From positions 1 through 42,790 of the forward strand of contig NZ_JADILJ010000030.1 in assembly GCF_017355185.1 (NCBI RefSeq): 42,790 nucleotides of DNA, given 5' to 3'. The DNA comes from Rathayibacter sp. SD072 (GTDB lineage Bacteria > Actinomycetota > Actinomycetes > Actinomycetales > Microbacteriaceae). The notes beneath the pieces were generated by a model. The model ran no database searches and had not been told where the DNA came from. It worked only from the letters and a program-made list of their open reading frames with translations. The translations under genes were made by a program, and so were the position numbers. The first letter of the stretch is position 1. Each line of letters starts with the position of its first letter. This document shows positions 14,886 through 23,286 of this stretch, in pieces.

Positions 14886-15842
14886 TCAGTCGGAGCCGAG
14901 CGTGCTCTTCGGGTACTCGCCGAAGCGCCGCTCGTACGAGGCCGAGAAGCGTCCGAGGTGCGCGAAGCCCCACCGGTGCGCCACCTCGGCCACGGTGACC
15001 GTTCCGGCCTCGCCGGCGCGCAGCTCGGTGTGCACGCGATCGAGGCGGATGCGGCGGAGGTGGTCGAGCGGAGTGACGTCGAGCTCGCGACGGAACGTGC
15101 TCTGGAGCACCCGCACGCTGAGGCCGGCGGCGGCGGCGACGTCCTCCATCCGCACGGGGAGGTGGGCGTGGGCGTGCAGGTACTCGATCGCCGTGCGGAG
15201 CCGGTCGCTCGTGGGCAGCGCGAGCGGCGTCGACACGGCGAGGCCGATGTGGGGGAAGGTGTCGAGCAGGGCGATCGCGGCAGAGCGGTTGGCCTCGCTG
15301 CGCAGGAGGGCGGGGCTGTCCGGGTCCTGGATCACGCGGGCGACGGTCGCGACGGTGCCGGCCCAGCGCTGCAGGGCCTCGCCGGTGGGGTGCGATCGGG
15401 TGTCGAAGAGCAGCGGTCCCGCGGAGCCCTCGTGCTCGGCGGCGACCCTCTCGAGGAACTCGCCGTCGAAGTGCATCAGGTTCTGCCGGTGGTCGGCGAA
15501 GTCGAACTCGGCCGGTCGGCCGGTGACGAACATCGCCGGTCGGCCGTGGTCCAGCCGCACGGCGTCGCCGGTGAGGTCCAGCGCTCCGGAGCCGGCGGTG
15601 ATCCAGGAGACGATGTACTCGCCCTCGGTGCGGATCGTCCCGCGGATCGAGCCGCGGAAGAGGTTGCCGCGGAGGGTCAGCTCGTCGTCTCCGACGGAGG
15701 TGTAGCGGTAGGAGAAGTCCTCGCCGGTCCGCCCGGCGGTGAATCCGCCGCCGTTGTACTCGCCCTGCAGGAGTGAGAGGGCCTCGTCGAAGTCGCTTCC
15801 GGCGATCTCGGAGCGCACGAAGCGGTCGGCGTCCTCGTTCAT
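14886..15842 (-). CDS. AraC-family transcriptional regulator
   Basis: 318 residues. The N-terminal ~170 residues form a cupin-like sensor (LLQGEYNGGGFTAGR, EYIVSWITAGSGALDL). The C-terminal ~105 residues hold the two-HTH AraC domain: RMEDVAAAAGLSVRVLQSTF (first HTH), TPLDHLRRIRLDRVHTEL, VAEVAHRWGFAHLGRFSASY (second HTH), FGEYPKSTL. ATG 15842 precedes the conserved N-terminal block by a sensible distance. This is the intact paralog of the decayed gene at 7945-8642. Its target is not obvious; the nearest divergent partner is none, since the next gene upstream is on the same strand. Confidence 0.9.
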   Translation of the reverse strand: MNEDADRFVRSEIAGSDFDEALSLLQGEYNGGGFTAGRTGEDFSYRYTSVGDDELTLRGNLFRGSIRGTIRTEGEYIVSWITAGSGALDLTGDAVRLDHGRPAMFVTGRPAEFDFADHRQNLMHFDGEFLERVAAEHEGSAGPLLFDTRSHPTGEALQRWAGTVATVARVIQDPDSPALLRSEANRSAAIALLDTFPHIGLAVSTPLALPTSDRLRTAIEYLHAHAHLPVRMEDVAAAAGLSVRVLQSTFRRELDVTPLDHLRRIRLDRVHTELRAGEAGTVTVAEVAHRWGFAHLGRFSASYERRFGEYPKSTLGSD

Positions 15843-15931
15843 CACGGGCAAGGATCCCACGGATGCGGCGCCTCGACCTGAGAACGCCCGCGGCGGCTTC
15901 GCTGCGGGGACACGTGGGGACCCCGCGACGC

Positions 15932-16294
15932 TCACGCCGCGCGGAGCAGGACGCCCTCGGGGCCGATCGTCCTCGTCATCGCGAGGACGGTCGCCGTGCG
16001 GAACTGCGAGAACAGGTGCGTGCGGTGCGCCACGTCGCTCTCGACGGTCAGCGCGAACATCCTGCCGCGGGCGGCGGAGGACCAGCTGCGGATGTCGCCC
16101 GCGTCGATGCGGAGGATCCCGCTCTCCTCGCCCAGGTAGACGGCGTCGGCGGTGATGGCGACGCTCCCGCCGCCGTCGTGGTCCGACGTCGAGCACACGA
16201 AGAGCGGGGTGACGTCGGCGGGCACTCCGCGAGCAGCGGGGGAGAAGTCCAGGAAGTCGTCACCCGACCCGTCCACTGCGCTCACCGCGACCAC
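15932..16294 (-). CDS. Unknown ~120-residue protein
   Basis: 120 residues from GTG 16294, chosen because an AGGAGG lies 5 nt upstream. The C-terminal two thirds read as a series of beta strands and one helix (SVAITADAVYLGEE, GILRIDAGDIRSWSS, RTHLFSQFRTATVL), suggesting a small PH/GRAM-like or similar beta domain. It ends in a hydrophobic helix-like segment. No catalytic motif or signal. Just upstream of the AraC gene on the same strand (89-bp gap), so possibly co-transcribed. Confidence 0.6.
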   Translation of the reverse strand: MVAVSAVDGSGDDFLDFSPAARGVPADVTPLFVCSTSDHDGGGSVAITADAVYLGEESGILRIDAGDIRSWSSAARGRMFALTVESDVAHRTHLFSQFRTATVLAMTRTIGPEGVLLRAA

Positions 16295-16415
16295 CCCCTC
16301 CTCCTCATTATCGACAGGACCCGCGCCGCGACGGGCTCCCGGCACCGACCCTTGCCATCTCGCGACGTGTCTGAGTGCCCGCGCGCGACGGGCAGCTCTC
16401 CCGCGCAGACGCGAA

Positions 16416-16451
16416 CGCCGACCGGCACTCCCGGAGGAGCGCCGGTCGGCG
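16416..16451 (-). terminator. Hairpin terminator of the DUF4394 gene
   Basis: An 11-bp perfect stem (CGCCGACCGGC at 16416-16426, complement 16441-16451) with a 14-nt loop. It begins 17 nt beyond the stop codon of the minus-strand gene at 16469. Confidence 0.75.
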
Positions 16452-16468
16452 GTGGCTGGTCCGGCGCG

Positions 16469-17395
16469 TCAGCGCTGGACGAGCGGGATCGCGATGTCGG
16501 TGACGTCCGTTCCGAGAGTGCCGAGCGAGGTGGCGGTGCCGTTCAGCAGGCCGACCTCGTAGAGCGACCCGTTGACGGCGGCGAGGCCGATCGAGGCGAC
16601 GGAGCTGCCGCCGCGGAGCACGGAGTACACGTCGAAGCCGGTGACGCCGGCGGCGTCGACACCGAGCTTCCCGGTCGGCGCCAGCGAGCCCGCGTTGGCC
16701 GGCGACTGGATCGCGATCTGGTCGAGGGCGGTGTCGAGCACGAAGAGAGTGGTGGCCGTCGCCGGGTCGAGATCGTTGTTCGTGTACGCGGCCCCGTTCA
16801 CGCCGGTGGCCACGGCCGGCGCGGCGTAGCTCAGCGCGCCGTCGGACACCGTGGCGGCGCCCGGGGTGGCGAACGGCTGACGGAGGTTCTGGCCGGTGTC
16901 GCTGATGACGCGGAGCGCGTTGGCGGCGGGGTTGAAGTCGACGCCGAAGCTGGTGCCGCTGAGCGCGACGGTGAGCCGGGTGACCGGGGTGGCCACTCCG
17001 GTCTTCGCGTCGAGGGAGTAGACGCCGGCGCTCGCCGCGGAGTTCCCGACTCCGTAGAGGCTGCCGTCCTGAACGCGGTAGTCGATGCCGACGAGAGCGG
17101 TGTCGCCGCCGGTCAGCCCGCTGACGGCGACCCGGCCGGTGACCGTGCCGGGCTTGGTGGGGTTGAACTGCACGAGTTCGGTGCCGCCGTCGGCGAGACC
17201 GACGACGCGCAGCGTGCGCGCCACCGAGCGGGCGGCGTCGACCAGACCCCTGTCGGCGGCGCTGACCGAGGCGCTGCGCGACTCGTTGCTGGCTGCGGCG
17301 GGAGCGGCACTGCTCGCACCTGCGACGACGGGCGCCACGGCCAGCACGCCCGCCACGGCGACGGCGGCGATACCTACGGAGAAAGTCCTGCTCAT
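16469..17395 (-). CDS. Secreted DUF4394-domain protein
   Basis: 308 residues from ATG 17395 behind a clean RBS (AAGGAG, 6 nt). Signal peptide ~1-30 (SVGIAAVAVAGVLAVAPVVAGA). The rest is one DUF4394 domain, a beta-propeller-like repeat fold: VGLADGGTELVQFNPTKPG, LVGIDYRVQDGSLYGVG, SFGVDFNPAANALRVISDTG, AAYTNNDLDPATATTLFVLD, and a late DVYSVLRGG. The NPAA.ALRV(I/V)SD and AYTNND motifs are diagnostic. Exported; biological role of this family is unknown, though it often occurs with surface or biofilm proteins. Confidence 0.88.
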   Translation of the reverse strand: MSRTFSVGIAAVAVAGVLAVAPVVAGASSAAPAAASNESRSASVSAADRGLVDAARSVARTLRVVGLADGGTELVQFNPTKPGTVTGRVAVSGLTGGDTALVGIDYRVQDGSLYGVGNSAASAGVYSLDAKTGVATPVTRLTVALSGTSFGVDFNPAANALRVISDTGQNLRQPFATPGAATVSDGALSYAAPAVATGVNGAAYTNNDLDPATATTLFVLDTALDQIAIQSPANAGSLAPTGKLGVDAAGVTGFDVYSVLRGGSSVASIGLAAVNGSLYEVGLLNGTATSLGTLGTDVTDIAIPLVQR

Positions 17396-17510
17396 GGTGT
17401 ACTCCTTGACGCTTCGGTCGCCGGAGATCGGCGACTCGCAGGGGGGTACTGACCGGCAGGCGCGAGCGTTCATCCGACGGCGGATCTCTCCGCACCGCCG
17501 TCGCGTCGGC

Positions 17511-17963
17511 TCAGCTGTGCGTCGTGTTCTGCCGGATCTCGTCGAGGCTGACCTCCGGAGCGCCGCCGGCGGCCGCCTCCGGGTCCATCCAGACGAAGTC
17601 CCAGTGGTGGCCGTCGAGGTCGTCGAAGCTCTTCGAGTACATGAAGCCGTGGTCCTGCTCGCCGGCCGGAGCGGCGCCCGCGGCGAGGGCCTTCGCGTGG
17701 AGCGAGTCGACCTCCTCCCTGCTCTCGGCGCTGAGCGCGAGCTGCACCTCGGTCGAGGTGGTGGCGTCGATGATCGGCTTGCTCGTGAACTCTGCGAAGA
17801 ACTCCCGCGTGAGCAGCATCGCGACGATCGAGTCGCTGATCACGACGCTGACGGCGTTCTCGTCGCTGAACCCCTCGTTGATGGAGTACCCGAGCGACTC
17901 GTAGAACGCCCGGGACCGGGCGAGATCGCTGACGGCCAGGTTGACGAAGATCATGGTGGGCAT
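17511..17963 (-). CDS. VOC-superfamily (glyoxalase-like) protein
   Basis: 150 residues from ATG 17963 (GAGGG upstream). Two VOC modules: VNLAVSDLARSRAFYESLGY, VVISDSIVAMLL, then the second module with VQLALSAESREEVDSL and the end block FMYSKSFDDLDGHHWDFVWMD. The LDGHxWD...WMD ending matches the family often annotated lactoylglutathione lyase or bleomycin-resistance-like. Paralog of the 2008-2421 gene but without a regulator beside it. Substrate unknown. Confidence 0.87.
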   Translation of the reverse strand: MPTMIFVNLAVSDLARSRAFYESLGYSINEGFSDENAVSVVISDSIVAMLLTREFFAEFTSKPIIDATTSTEVQLALSAESREEVDSLHAKALAAGAAPAGEQDHGFMYSKSFDDLDGHHWDFVWMDPEAAAGGAPEVSLDEIRQNTTHS

Positions 17964-18419
17964 CGGTGCGCCGCTTCCCTCGAGGTGCCGGTGGCCCGCC
18001 GCCGCCGGTCGTCCCTGAATGATGATGAGCGCTCCACGACGGTGTCAAGAGACCGCGGACGGCGCCTCCGCCGTCGGTGCCGGGCGCGCCTGCGCCGACG
18101 GATCCGGCGGCCCGCCGTGTCGCGTGGCTCCCGTTACGGGGGCAATCAGGCCGGCTCGGCAGTGAGCGGTGCTAGACATCTGACCGGGGATGGATGATCG
18201 AACCGTTCACTCGCTCTCGGGGTCATCCTCCCGGCGCGACGCTCGAGGAAGAGAGTGCGTGATGACACACTGCGAGCACAGGGACCTGAGGCGTCTCAGG
18301 AGTCCCGGTTCCTTCCTCCGCCGAGCGCTCGTCGGACGCAGGGCGACCCGTCGTGACAGCGGTCAGCTCGGGACTTCGGCCCGAGGACGGCATCAGGACC
18401 GCCTCGATCAGGTGAGCGG
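17964..18419. other. Divergent intergenic region
   Basis: 456 bp between the VOC gene (-) and the phosphatase gene (+). It holds the second copy of GACATCTGACCGG (18175-18187), shared with the region before the ECF sigma gene. A 77-codon ORF (18190-18423) ends in an ATGA overlap with the phosphatase start, but its Arg-rich composition and lack of domains make it doubtful. Confidence 0.4.
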
Positions 18420-19712
18420 ATGAGCGCTCCGGCGCAGGTCGGCACGCGTCGGGCGTCCGAGAGAGCAGCTCTCGCTGCGCTCTCCTTCGAGGAGAACACG
18501 CCCTTCGTGAAGCAGCTGCCGGTGGTGACGCTGTTCGTCCTGTCCCTCGTGATGACGGTGGTGCTGGACTTCGCCGAGGTCACGAACGCGTCCGCGCTGG
18601 TCGGCGCGATCGCTCTGATGGCGTCGGTCACGGCGTTCGCAGCGGTCCTTCCGCGGCTGGATCCGACGGGGCGTCTGGTCCTGCTCGTGCCGGCGCTCGA
18701 TTTCCTCATCGCGGGCGTCTTCCGCTTCGCCACAGGCGAAGGGCAGTCGATCTTCGCTTCGTTGGCCATCCTGCCGGTCATCTGGGTGGCGTCATCGATG
18801 CGTCGTCTCGCCCCTCTTGCTGCGTTCTGCGGTGTATCGGTGACGTTCCTCGTGCCTTTCGCGCTGGGAGCGAGAACGGAGAATCTGCACGCGGAGCTCG
18901 GGCGCAGTGTCTTCGCCGCCAGTGCCTTCGCCATCGCTGCGGCCGTCGTGCACGGCCTGGCACGCCTCGCTCGCAACCACATCAGCTCTCTGCGCCAGCG
19001 GGAGCAGCGCGCAGTGGCAGAGCTCGAGGGGGCGTCCGCGGTTCAACGAGCACTGCTGCCCAAGAGCGGCGCGGGTGCGGCCGGATACGAGTTCGCAGGA
19101 GTGTGCCTGCCGGCGACGACCATCGGCGGCGATTTCTTCGACTGGTACGACGCAGGCAGGGACACCGCGTTCACCCTGGGCGACGTGATGGGGAAGGGCG
19201 TCGGAGCGGGGATCATCGCCGCGACCGTCCGGGCCGTCGTGCGCAGCGCTCGCAATCACACCGACCTCTCCGTCGCCCTGGACCGCGCCTCGGAGACGCT
19301 GTCCTCCGATCTCGCAGAGACCGCGTCCTTCGCCACCATGTTCCACGGGCGCTTGAACGGGAGCACGGGGATCGTCAGCTACATCGACGCCGGCCACGGC
19401 CTCACGCTGCACGTCCACGCAGACGGATCATGGGAGCGGATCACTTCTCATGACATGCCCGTCGGCATCGCCTCGGACACGCCGTGGACGGTCGCCCGAC
19501 TCCGCATGCTCCCCGGGGACGTGCTGATCAGTTGCAGCGACGGCATCCTCGACCTCTACGACGGCACGGTCGACTCTCTCCGCCACATCGCCTACATCGT
19601 CTCCCTGTCCGCCGGCGCCTCCAACGTCGTCACCCGCATCAGTGCTCTCATCGAGGATGCGGAAACCCGGGAGGACGACATCGCCCTCCTCGTGCTCAGC
19701 CGCCCGGCCTAG
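18420..19712 (+). CDS. Membrane-bound PP2C/SpoIIE-type serine phosphatase
   Basis: 430 residues. The N-terminal ~185 residues form about six membrane helices (LPVVTLFVLSLVMTVVL, ALVGAIALMASVTAFA, VFAASAFAIAAAVV). A coiled linker (LRQREQRAVAELEGASAVQRALLP) leads to an RsbU-like PPM phosphatase at ~215-430. Metal-site motifs are GGDFFDW, LGDVMGKG, YIDAGHG, SCSDGILD and REDDIALL. This family dephosphorylates anti-sigma-factor antagonists in partner-switching stress pathways. No STAS or anti-sigma gene is adjacent, so the partner must lie elsewhere. Confidence 0.92.
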   Translation: MSAPAQVGTRRASERAALAALSFEENTPFVKQLPVVTLFVLSLVMTVVLDFAEVTNASALVGAIALMASVTAFAAVLPRLDPTGRLVLLVPALDFLIAGVFRFATGEGQSIFASLAILPVIWVASSMRRLAPLAAFCGVSVTFLVPFALGARTENLHAELGRSVFAASAFAIAAAVVHGLARLARNHISSLRQREQRAVAELEGASAVQRALLPKSGAGAAGYEFAGVCLPATTIGGDFFDWYDAGRDTAFTLGDVMGKGVGAGIIAATVRAVVRSARNHTDLSVALDRASETLSSDLAETASFATMFHGRLNGSTGIVSYIDAGHGLTLHVHADGSWERITSHDMPVGIASDTPWTVARLRMLPGDVLISCSDGILDLYDGTVDSLRHIAYIVSLSAGASNVVTRISALIEDAETREDDIALLVLSRPA

Positions 19713-19801
19713 CACTCCAGCCCGCGCGGGCCCCTCGGCGCTGCTCTCCGGGCATGACGAATCGCAGGCTCGGGCGAGGGATCGGCAGGCGAGGCGGCGT
19801 C

Positions 19802-19853
19802 CGCGGGTCTCCGGTTCATCGAGGAGGGGACTCGCGGGCGCACCGGACCCGCG
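19802..19853. terminator. Possible long imperfect hairpin between convergent genes
   Basis: CGCGGGTCTCCGGT (19802-19815) faces ACCGGACCCGCG (19842-19853), pairing except for a 2-nt bulge with a ~26-nt loop. It sits between the phosphatase gene (+) and the truncated DUF4436 gene (-). A smaller palindrome GCCCGCGCGGGC is at 19720-19731. Confidence 0.35.
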
Positions 19854-19855
19854 AC

Positions 19856-20605
19856 TCAGGGGCCGTCCGGTGCGGAGTCCATCCGCTTCCGGGAGGCGCC
19901 GTGACCCCAGCGGTTCCACGCGAGGACGTAGATCGCCAGTCCGGTGACGAGCCCCGCGATCACCCACAGCACGACCAGGTAGTCGATCCAGGAGCCGACC
20001 GGCGGGGCGCCGGGCAGGAAGTTCCGCAGCGGGATGACGGCGAAGAGCATCGCGCCGATCCAGCTGGTGAGGGTCGCCTCCACCCTCCGGCGTCCGGTGT
20101 AGGCGCTGATGGCGACGAACAGGACCAGCACAGGGGTGACCGCCATCAGCCCGAGCAGCACGATCCCGAAGGCGACGGTGCTCGCCGAGCGGGTCGCGGT
20201 GATCACCACCGACGTCAGCGGTTCATCGCCGTCGGCCGTGGGGACGGTGTCGCCGGGGTGGTCGACCGTCACGGTGTCCAGATGCCATCCGGGAACGGAG
20301 TCGTCGAGGCAGACCTGCGTGGGCACCGCGGTGTGCTCGTGGTCGTCGTGATCGTCCTCCCCGAGGAAGGCGAACGTCGTCAGGTCGGCCCGGTAGCTGT
20401 CGAAGGGCCACTCCTCGACGGTCCCCTCGGCGAAGTCCGACTGCACGGAGCTGTCCAGCACCTCGCCGGCCGGGAACGTCAGGACGCTCGGCCCGTCCAC
20501 CGGGAAGGTCACCAGGCTGATCGTCTCGTCGGCCGTGTACCCGTCGGACGAGGTCAGTCCCTCCGACGGCACCAGTGTCATCTGGAACTCCACTCGGGCA
20601 GTGTC
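19856..20605 (-). pseudogene. DUF4436 membrane protein, 5'-truncated
   Basis: The frame carries a DUF4436 body: DTARVEFQMTL, TFPAGEVLDSSVQSDF, EEWPFDSYRADL, PGWHLDTVTV, then three TM helices (VAFGIVLLGLMAVTPVLVLF, WIGAMLFAVIPLRNFLPGAP, IDYLVVLWVIAGLVTGLAIY). Family members have an N-terminal membrane anchor and ~30 further residues before this point. Upstream of ~20605 no frame gives a hydrophobic anchor, and the only start options (GTG 20593, ATG 20581) lack an RBS and fall inside the conserved domain. The gene looks truncated at its 5' end beside decayed DNA. Confidence 0.6.
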
Positions 20606-20966
20606 GCCCTGGAGCCCGTCGTCAGCGAGTACTGGAACGGAGGCGCCGTCCTGCCGTTCTCCTTCCCGCCGCTGACGCTGCGAACCTGGTAGGAGGCGCT
20701 TCAGCGGCGTCCTGCGCGCCACCGCGGTCGCATTCGTCGAGCTGGGGCCGCGAGGCACGGCAGAGCCGGCGGGCGGCGCCGACCTGATCACCGTGCGACA
20801 CGGACCGCTGGCAGAACCCCCGACCGAGCGCTGCCGGCCGCCCGCGTGATGAGCGCTGTCCGCGGAGTGCGGGGAGGCGCTGCGGTGCGACGGCGAACGG
20901 CTCACGCTGTGGATGTGCGCACGCTTTCCGTGGTCGCTCCGTGTCGCGGGGGCGGTGGTCGCTCAT
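20606..20966. other. Decayed coding-like DNA between the DUF4436 remnant and the kinase
   Basis: 360 bp with partial coding character in several frames and no intact gene. On the minus strand ATG 20966 has a good RBS (GAGGAG, 8 nt) immediately after the kinase stop and begins MSDHRPRDTERP, but the 114-codon frame soon becomes Arg/Ala-rich and matches nothing. On the plus strand, fragments such as SEYWNGGAVLPFSFPPL and VAFVELGPRGTAEP look protein-like but are out of frame with each other. Read as the scar of a deletion or rearrangement. Confidence 0.45.
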
Positions 20967-20968
20967 GT

Positions 20969-21982
20969 CTACTCCTCATCGCGCAGCCCGATCGCGACCA
21001 GGGACGCCGCCGCGTCATGGACGCGCTTCGCCGCGTCGTCGGCGTGCCCGTGGCGTGCGGTGACGGCCGTGGTGAGCGCGGCGCCAGTGAGATGCGGGTG
21101 CTGCCAGATGGTCGCGGCGATCCCGTCGAGCACGTGCACAGTGCCGGTGGCGAGGACGATGACGCGCTGCCCGTCCGTGACCGCGTTGCGCCCGGGGACC
21201 TCCGACCAGCGGTCCTCCGACGCCGGCGGTGTCTCGAGCAGGCCGGCGACGATCGGGACGAGCTGCTCGGCGTCGCGATAGCGGACGCGGTGGACGCCGC
21301 CGATGCCGGCGGCGAGGCGGGCGAGGGTCGGGATGCCGTTCTCGAGCGCCGACAGGGCGCTCGTCTCGGGGACGAGGAGGGGGATGGCGTCGGCGAGGTC
21401 GAGGAGTTCGAGCTGAGCCGGGCCGACGAGGTAGGGGTCGCGGTCCAGGATCACGAGCGCGGCCAGCCGCGGGTCGGCGGGTGCGGGGAGGAGGCCGAGT
21501 TCGTCGGGGGAGAAGGGCCGCTTGGGCATGCCCTCCGCGGTGCGGATCAGGAGGGGCTTCTCGTAGGGGAGGATCCGTCCTCCCGGGGTGATGCCGGTGG
21601 TCTCGTCGGTGAGGTATCCGTAGGAGCGGCCCAGGGTCGCGGCGGCCGTCGTCTTCCCGCGGCCGGAGGGGCCGACGAGCACGATCGCGGCGCCGGCCGG
21701 GTCCGCGAGGGCGCAGGCGTGCAGCATCAGGAGCGAGCCCTGCGCGGCCTCGATCGCCCGCAGCGTCACCTCCGCGATCGCCATGGCGGCGTCGTGCTCG
21801 AAGGGAGTATCGGTGCGATGCAGCGAGAAGCGGGAGCGGGCGGGCTTCGGCCCGCCAGTGACCGTCGTACGGCTCCACAGCCGTTCCAGCACCGCCTGCT
21901 CGACTCCGTTCAGCGACCGATGGTCGACCTCGATCCGCTGTCCGAGACCTTCGATGACGAGCGACGTGCTGTGAGCCGCCAT
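20969..21982 (-). CDS. HprK-like P-loop kinase fused to a PqqD (RRE-like) domain
   Basis: 337 residues. Residues ~75-200 form an HPr-kinase/phosphorylase-like P-loop domain: HACALAD, Walker A GPSGRGKTT (104-112), and YLTDETTGI in the position of the conserved acidic Mg site. The C-terminal ~75 residues (GRNAVTDGQRVIVL, GTVHVLDGIAATIWQ, ending VAIGLRDEE) are a PqqD-type domain, the fold that serves as RiPP precursor recognition element. Such kinases phosphorylate HPr or, in some lasso-peptide clusters, the peptide product. It starts 11 bp after the secreted-protein gene stop, so the two form an operon. No lasso cyclase or protease is nearby. Substrate unknown. Confidence 0.82.
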   Translation of the reverse strand: MAAHSTSLVIEGLGQRIEVDHRSLNGVEQAVLERLWSRTTVTGGPKPARSRFSLHRTDTPFEHDAAMAIAEVTLRAIEAAQGSLLMLHACALADPAGAAIVLVGPSGRGKTTAAATLGRSYGYLTDETTGITPGGRILPYEKPLLIRTAEGMPKRPFSPDELGLLPAPADPRLAALVILDRDPYLVGPAQLELLDLADAIPLLVPETSALSALENGIPTLARLAAGIGGVHRVRYRDAEQLVPIVAGLLETPPASEDRWSEVPGRNAVTDGQRVIVLATGTVHVLDGIAATIWQHPHLTGAALTTAVTARHGHADDAAKRVHDAAASLVAIGLRDEE

Positions 21983-21993
21983 ACGTGCAGGTT

Positions 21994-22536
21994 CTAGTAG
22001 TTGATCGGGTCGAATGTGACTGACGCGAAAGAGACCGGCGTGTCCGTGTAGCCGTCCGGCGTGACGGACACGACGGTCGTGCTGTTCACCAACGCGCCGG
22101 GGAAGTTGATGTAGCAGTTGACCTGGATCCCCTGCCCGGGCTGGAACAGTCCACGACCGCGGACATGAGCAGCGGACGTGACGTCATCCGAGACGCTGGA
22201 ATTACGACGGGTCGACCAATTGCTCGACGTTCCGAGCATGATGTAGATCCCCCCATTGGGATCCGTGGGCAGGAAGAGAAGATTGTTGAGCGGGAGAACC
22301 GTGCTCGACGTGTTGATCAGAGTGAAGGTCGCCGTTCCGATGCGATCCGCTTGTCGCACCGGGGTGCTCCAGGTTCCCATGAGCCCGTCGAACGGCTCCG
22401 CAGGGGGAGTGCTGGCCTGGGCGGCCGGTGCACCGACCGCGGCGACCACGAGCGGCACCGACCAGCCCGCAGCCTGTGCGATGCGACGGCGCGAGGGGCC
22501 GGAGGCGACGGAGGTGGTGTCTTCGAGGTCGGTCAC
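21994..22536 (-). CDS. Secreted protein with Tat-like signal, partner of the kinase
   Basis: 180 residues from GTG 22536 (GGAG 8 nt upstream). The signal has a twin-arginine start (SRRRIAQAAGWSVPLVVAAV, then APAAQAS) closely resembling that of the 32866 gene. The mature ~135 residues read as a beta-sandwich (RIGTATFTLINTSSTVLPL, GTSSNWSTRRNSSVSD, QVNCYINFPG, VVSVTPDGYTDTPV) with one Cys. No known family recognised. It is the first gene of a two-gene unit with the HprK-like/PqqD protein and might be its substrate or part of the same surface system (inference). Confidence 0.72.
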   Translation of the reverse strand: MTDLEDTTSVASGPSRRRIAQAAGWSVPLVVAAVGAPAAQASTPPAEPFDGLMGTWSTPVRQADRIGTATFTLINTSSTVLPLNNLLFLPTDPNGGIYIMLGTSSNWSTRRNSSVSDDVTSAAHVRGRGLFQPGQGIQVNCYINFPGALVNSTTVVSVTPDGYTDTPVSFASVTFDPINY

Positions 22537-22783
22537 GGGGCGCTCCAGGGCGTTCGGTCGTACGGGGGTTCGGAGGAACGGCGTCCGTGCCGTGTGACGC
22601 GGGCCGACGTTCGTGCCGTGCAGCATCCGCACGGTCCGGTCGGCGGGCGCAGGGGACGCAGCACTCGACGGGCTCAGTGTGACGCATCCCTGATCGACCA
22701 CCCGTGGAACTGCGTACCCCCCGTAAGCGCGTGCGCCTGGGGCCATCGAGGGGCCGAGCCGGTCGTCCCGTGAGGGGATCGTC

Positions 22784-23071
22784 CTACGGTCGGTCGAGTT
22801 CGGCGAGTCGACGGCCGTAGTCGGCCAGCTCGCTCCGCATCTGCTCGATCGACCTCGGCGTGAAGCGCCTCACCTGCAAGTCGAGGATCGCATCGGCCAC
22901 CATGTCGCTGACCTCGAACTCCGAGGCGACGGCCGCCCTCTCGTCGTCGCGACCTCCCGAGACGTTCGCGCACACCCGGAACAGCTTCTCGGGGTCCTCG
23001 ATCGCTGCGATGCAGGCGTTGAGGATCTCGGTGCGCGTCACCAGGTTCTGACGTTCGTCGCCGTCGTCCAT
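22784..23071 (-). CDS. GyrA/ParC-like mini-protein
   Basis: 95 residues from ATG 23071. Residues ~10-92 resemble the helical segment of gyrase/topoisomerase IV subunit A: RTEILNACIAAIEDPEKL, ASEFEVSDMVADAILDLQVRRFT, EQMRSELADYGRRL. In full GyrA the matching block is 'L...F.LSE.QA.AILDM.LRRLT....KI..EL'. The catalytic Tyr domain and the beta-pinwheel are absent, so it cannot be a topoisomerase. It may bind DNA or gyrase through this segment. Monocistronic. Start uncertain; an upstream start at 23128 is in frame. Confidence 0.7.
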   Translation of the reverse strand: MDDGDERQNLVTRTEILNACIAAIEDPEKLFRVCANVSGGRDDERAAVASEFEVSDMVADAILDLQVRRFTPRSIEQMRSELADYGRRLAELDRP

Positions 23072-23131
23072 GCGGTCACCGTACCGGCCCGGAACGGCCT
23101 GGACGCGAGAAGGCATCGCATCATCCATTCA

Positions 23132-23249
23132 TGTGAGTTCCGACGCGCATGCGTTCCGTGAGGGGACGGTCGACGGGGACGCCACGGCGGTCGAGGTGGC
23201 GCCGCATCGTTCTGCGGCGGAACCTGTCCCGTACGTGTGAGTTCCGACG
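23132..23249. repeat. 14-bp direct repeat pair at the edge of the ars island
   Basis: TGTGAGTTCCGACG occurs at 23132-23145 and again at 23236-23249, 90 bp apart, between the GyrA-like gene and arsC. No gene lies between. It may be a relic of an insertion or recombination at the island boundary; I found no matching copy at the right edge near 28793. Confidence 0.5.
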
Positions 23250-23256
23250 ATGTCCG

Positions 23257-23274
23257 GCGGCGTTGCAACGCCGC
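23257..23274 (-). terminator. 18-bp palindrome downstream of arsC
   Basis: GCGGCGTTG and CAACGCCGC abut in a perfect palindrome 12 bp beyond the arsC stop. Probably the terminator of the MIP-flavoprotein-arsC operon. Confidence 0.55.
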
Positions 23275-23286
23275 TCCGTGTCGCGC

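Noticed and set aside
18190-18423. 77-codon ORF ending in an ATGA overlap with the phosphatase gene
   Set aside because: Arg-rich with no domain; the overlap alone does not justify a gene. An internal ATG at 18261 remains possible.
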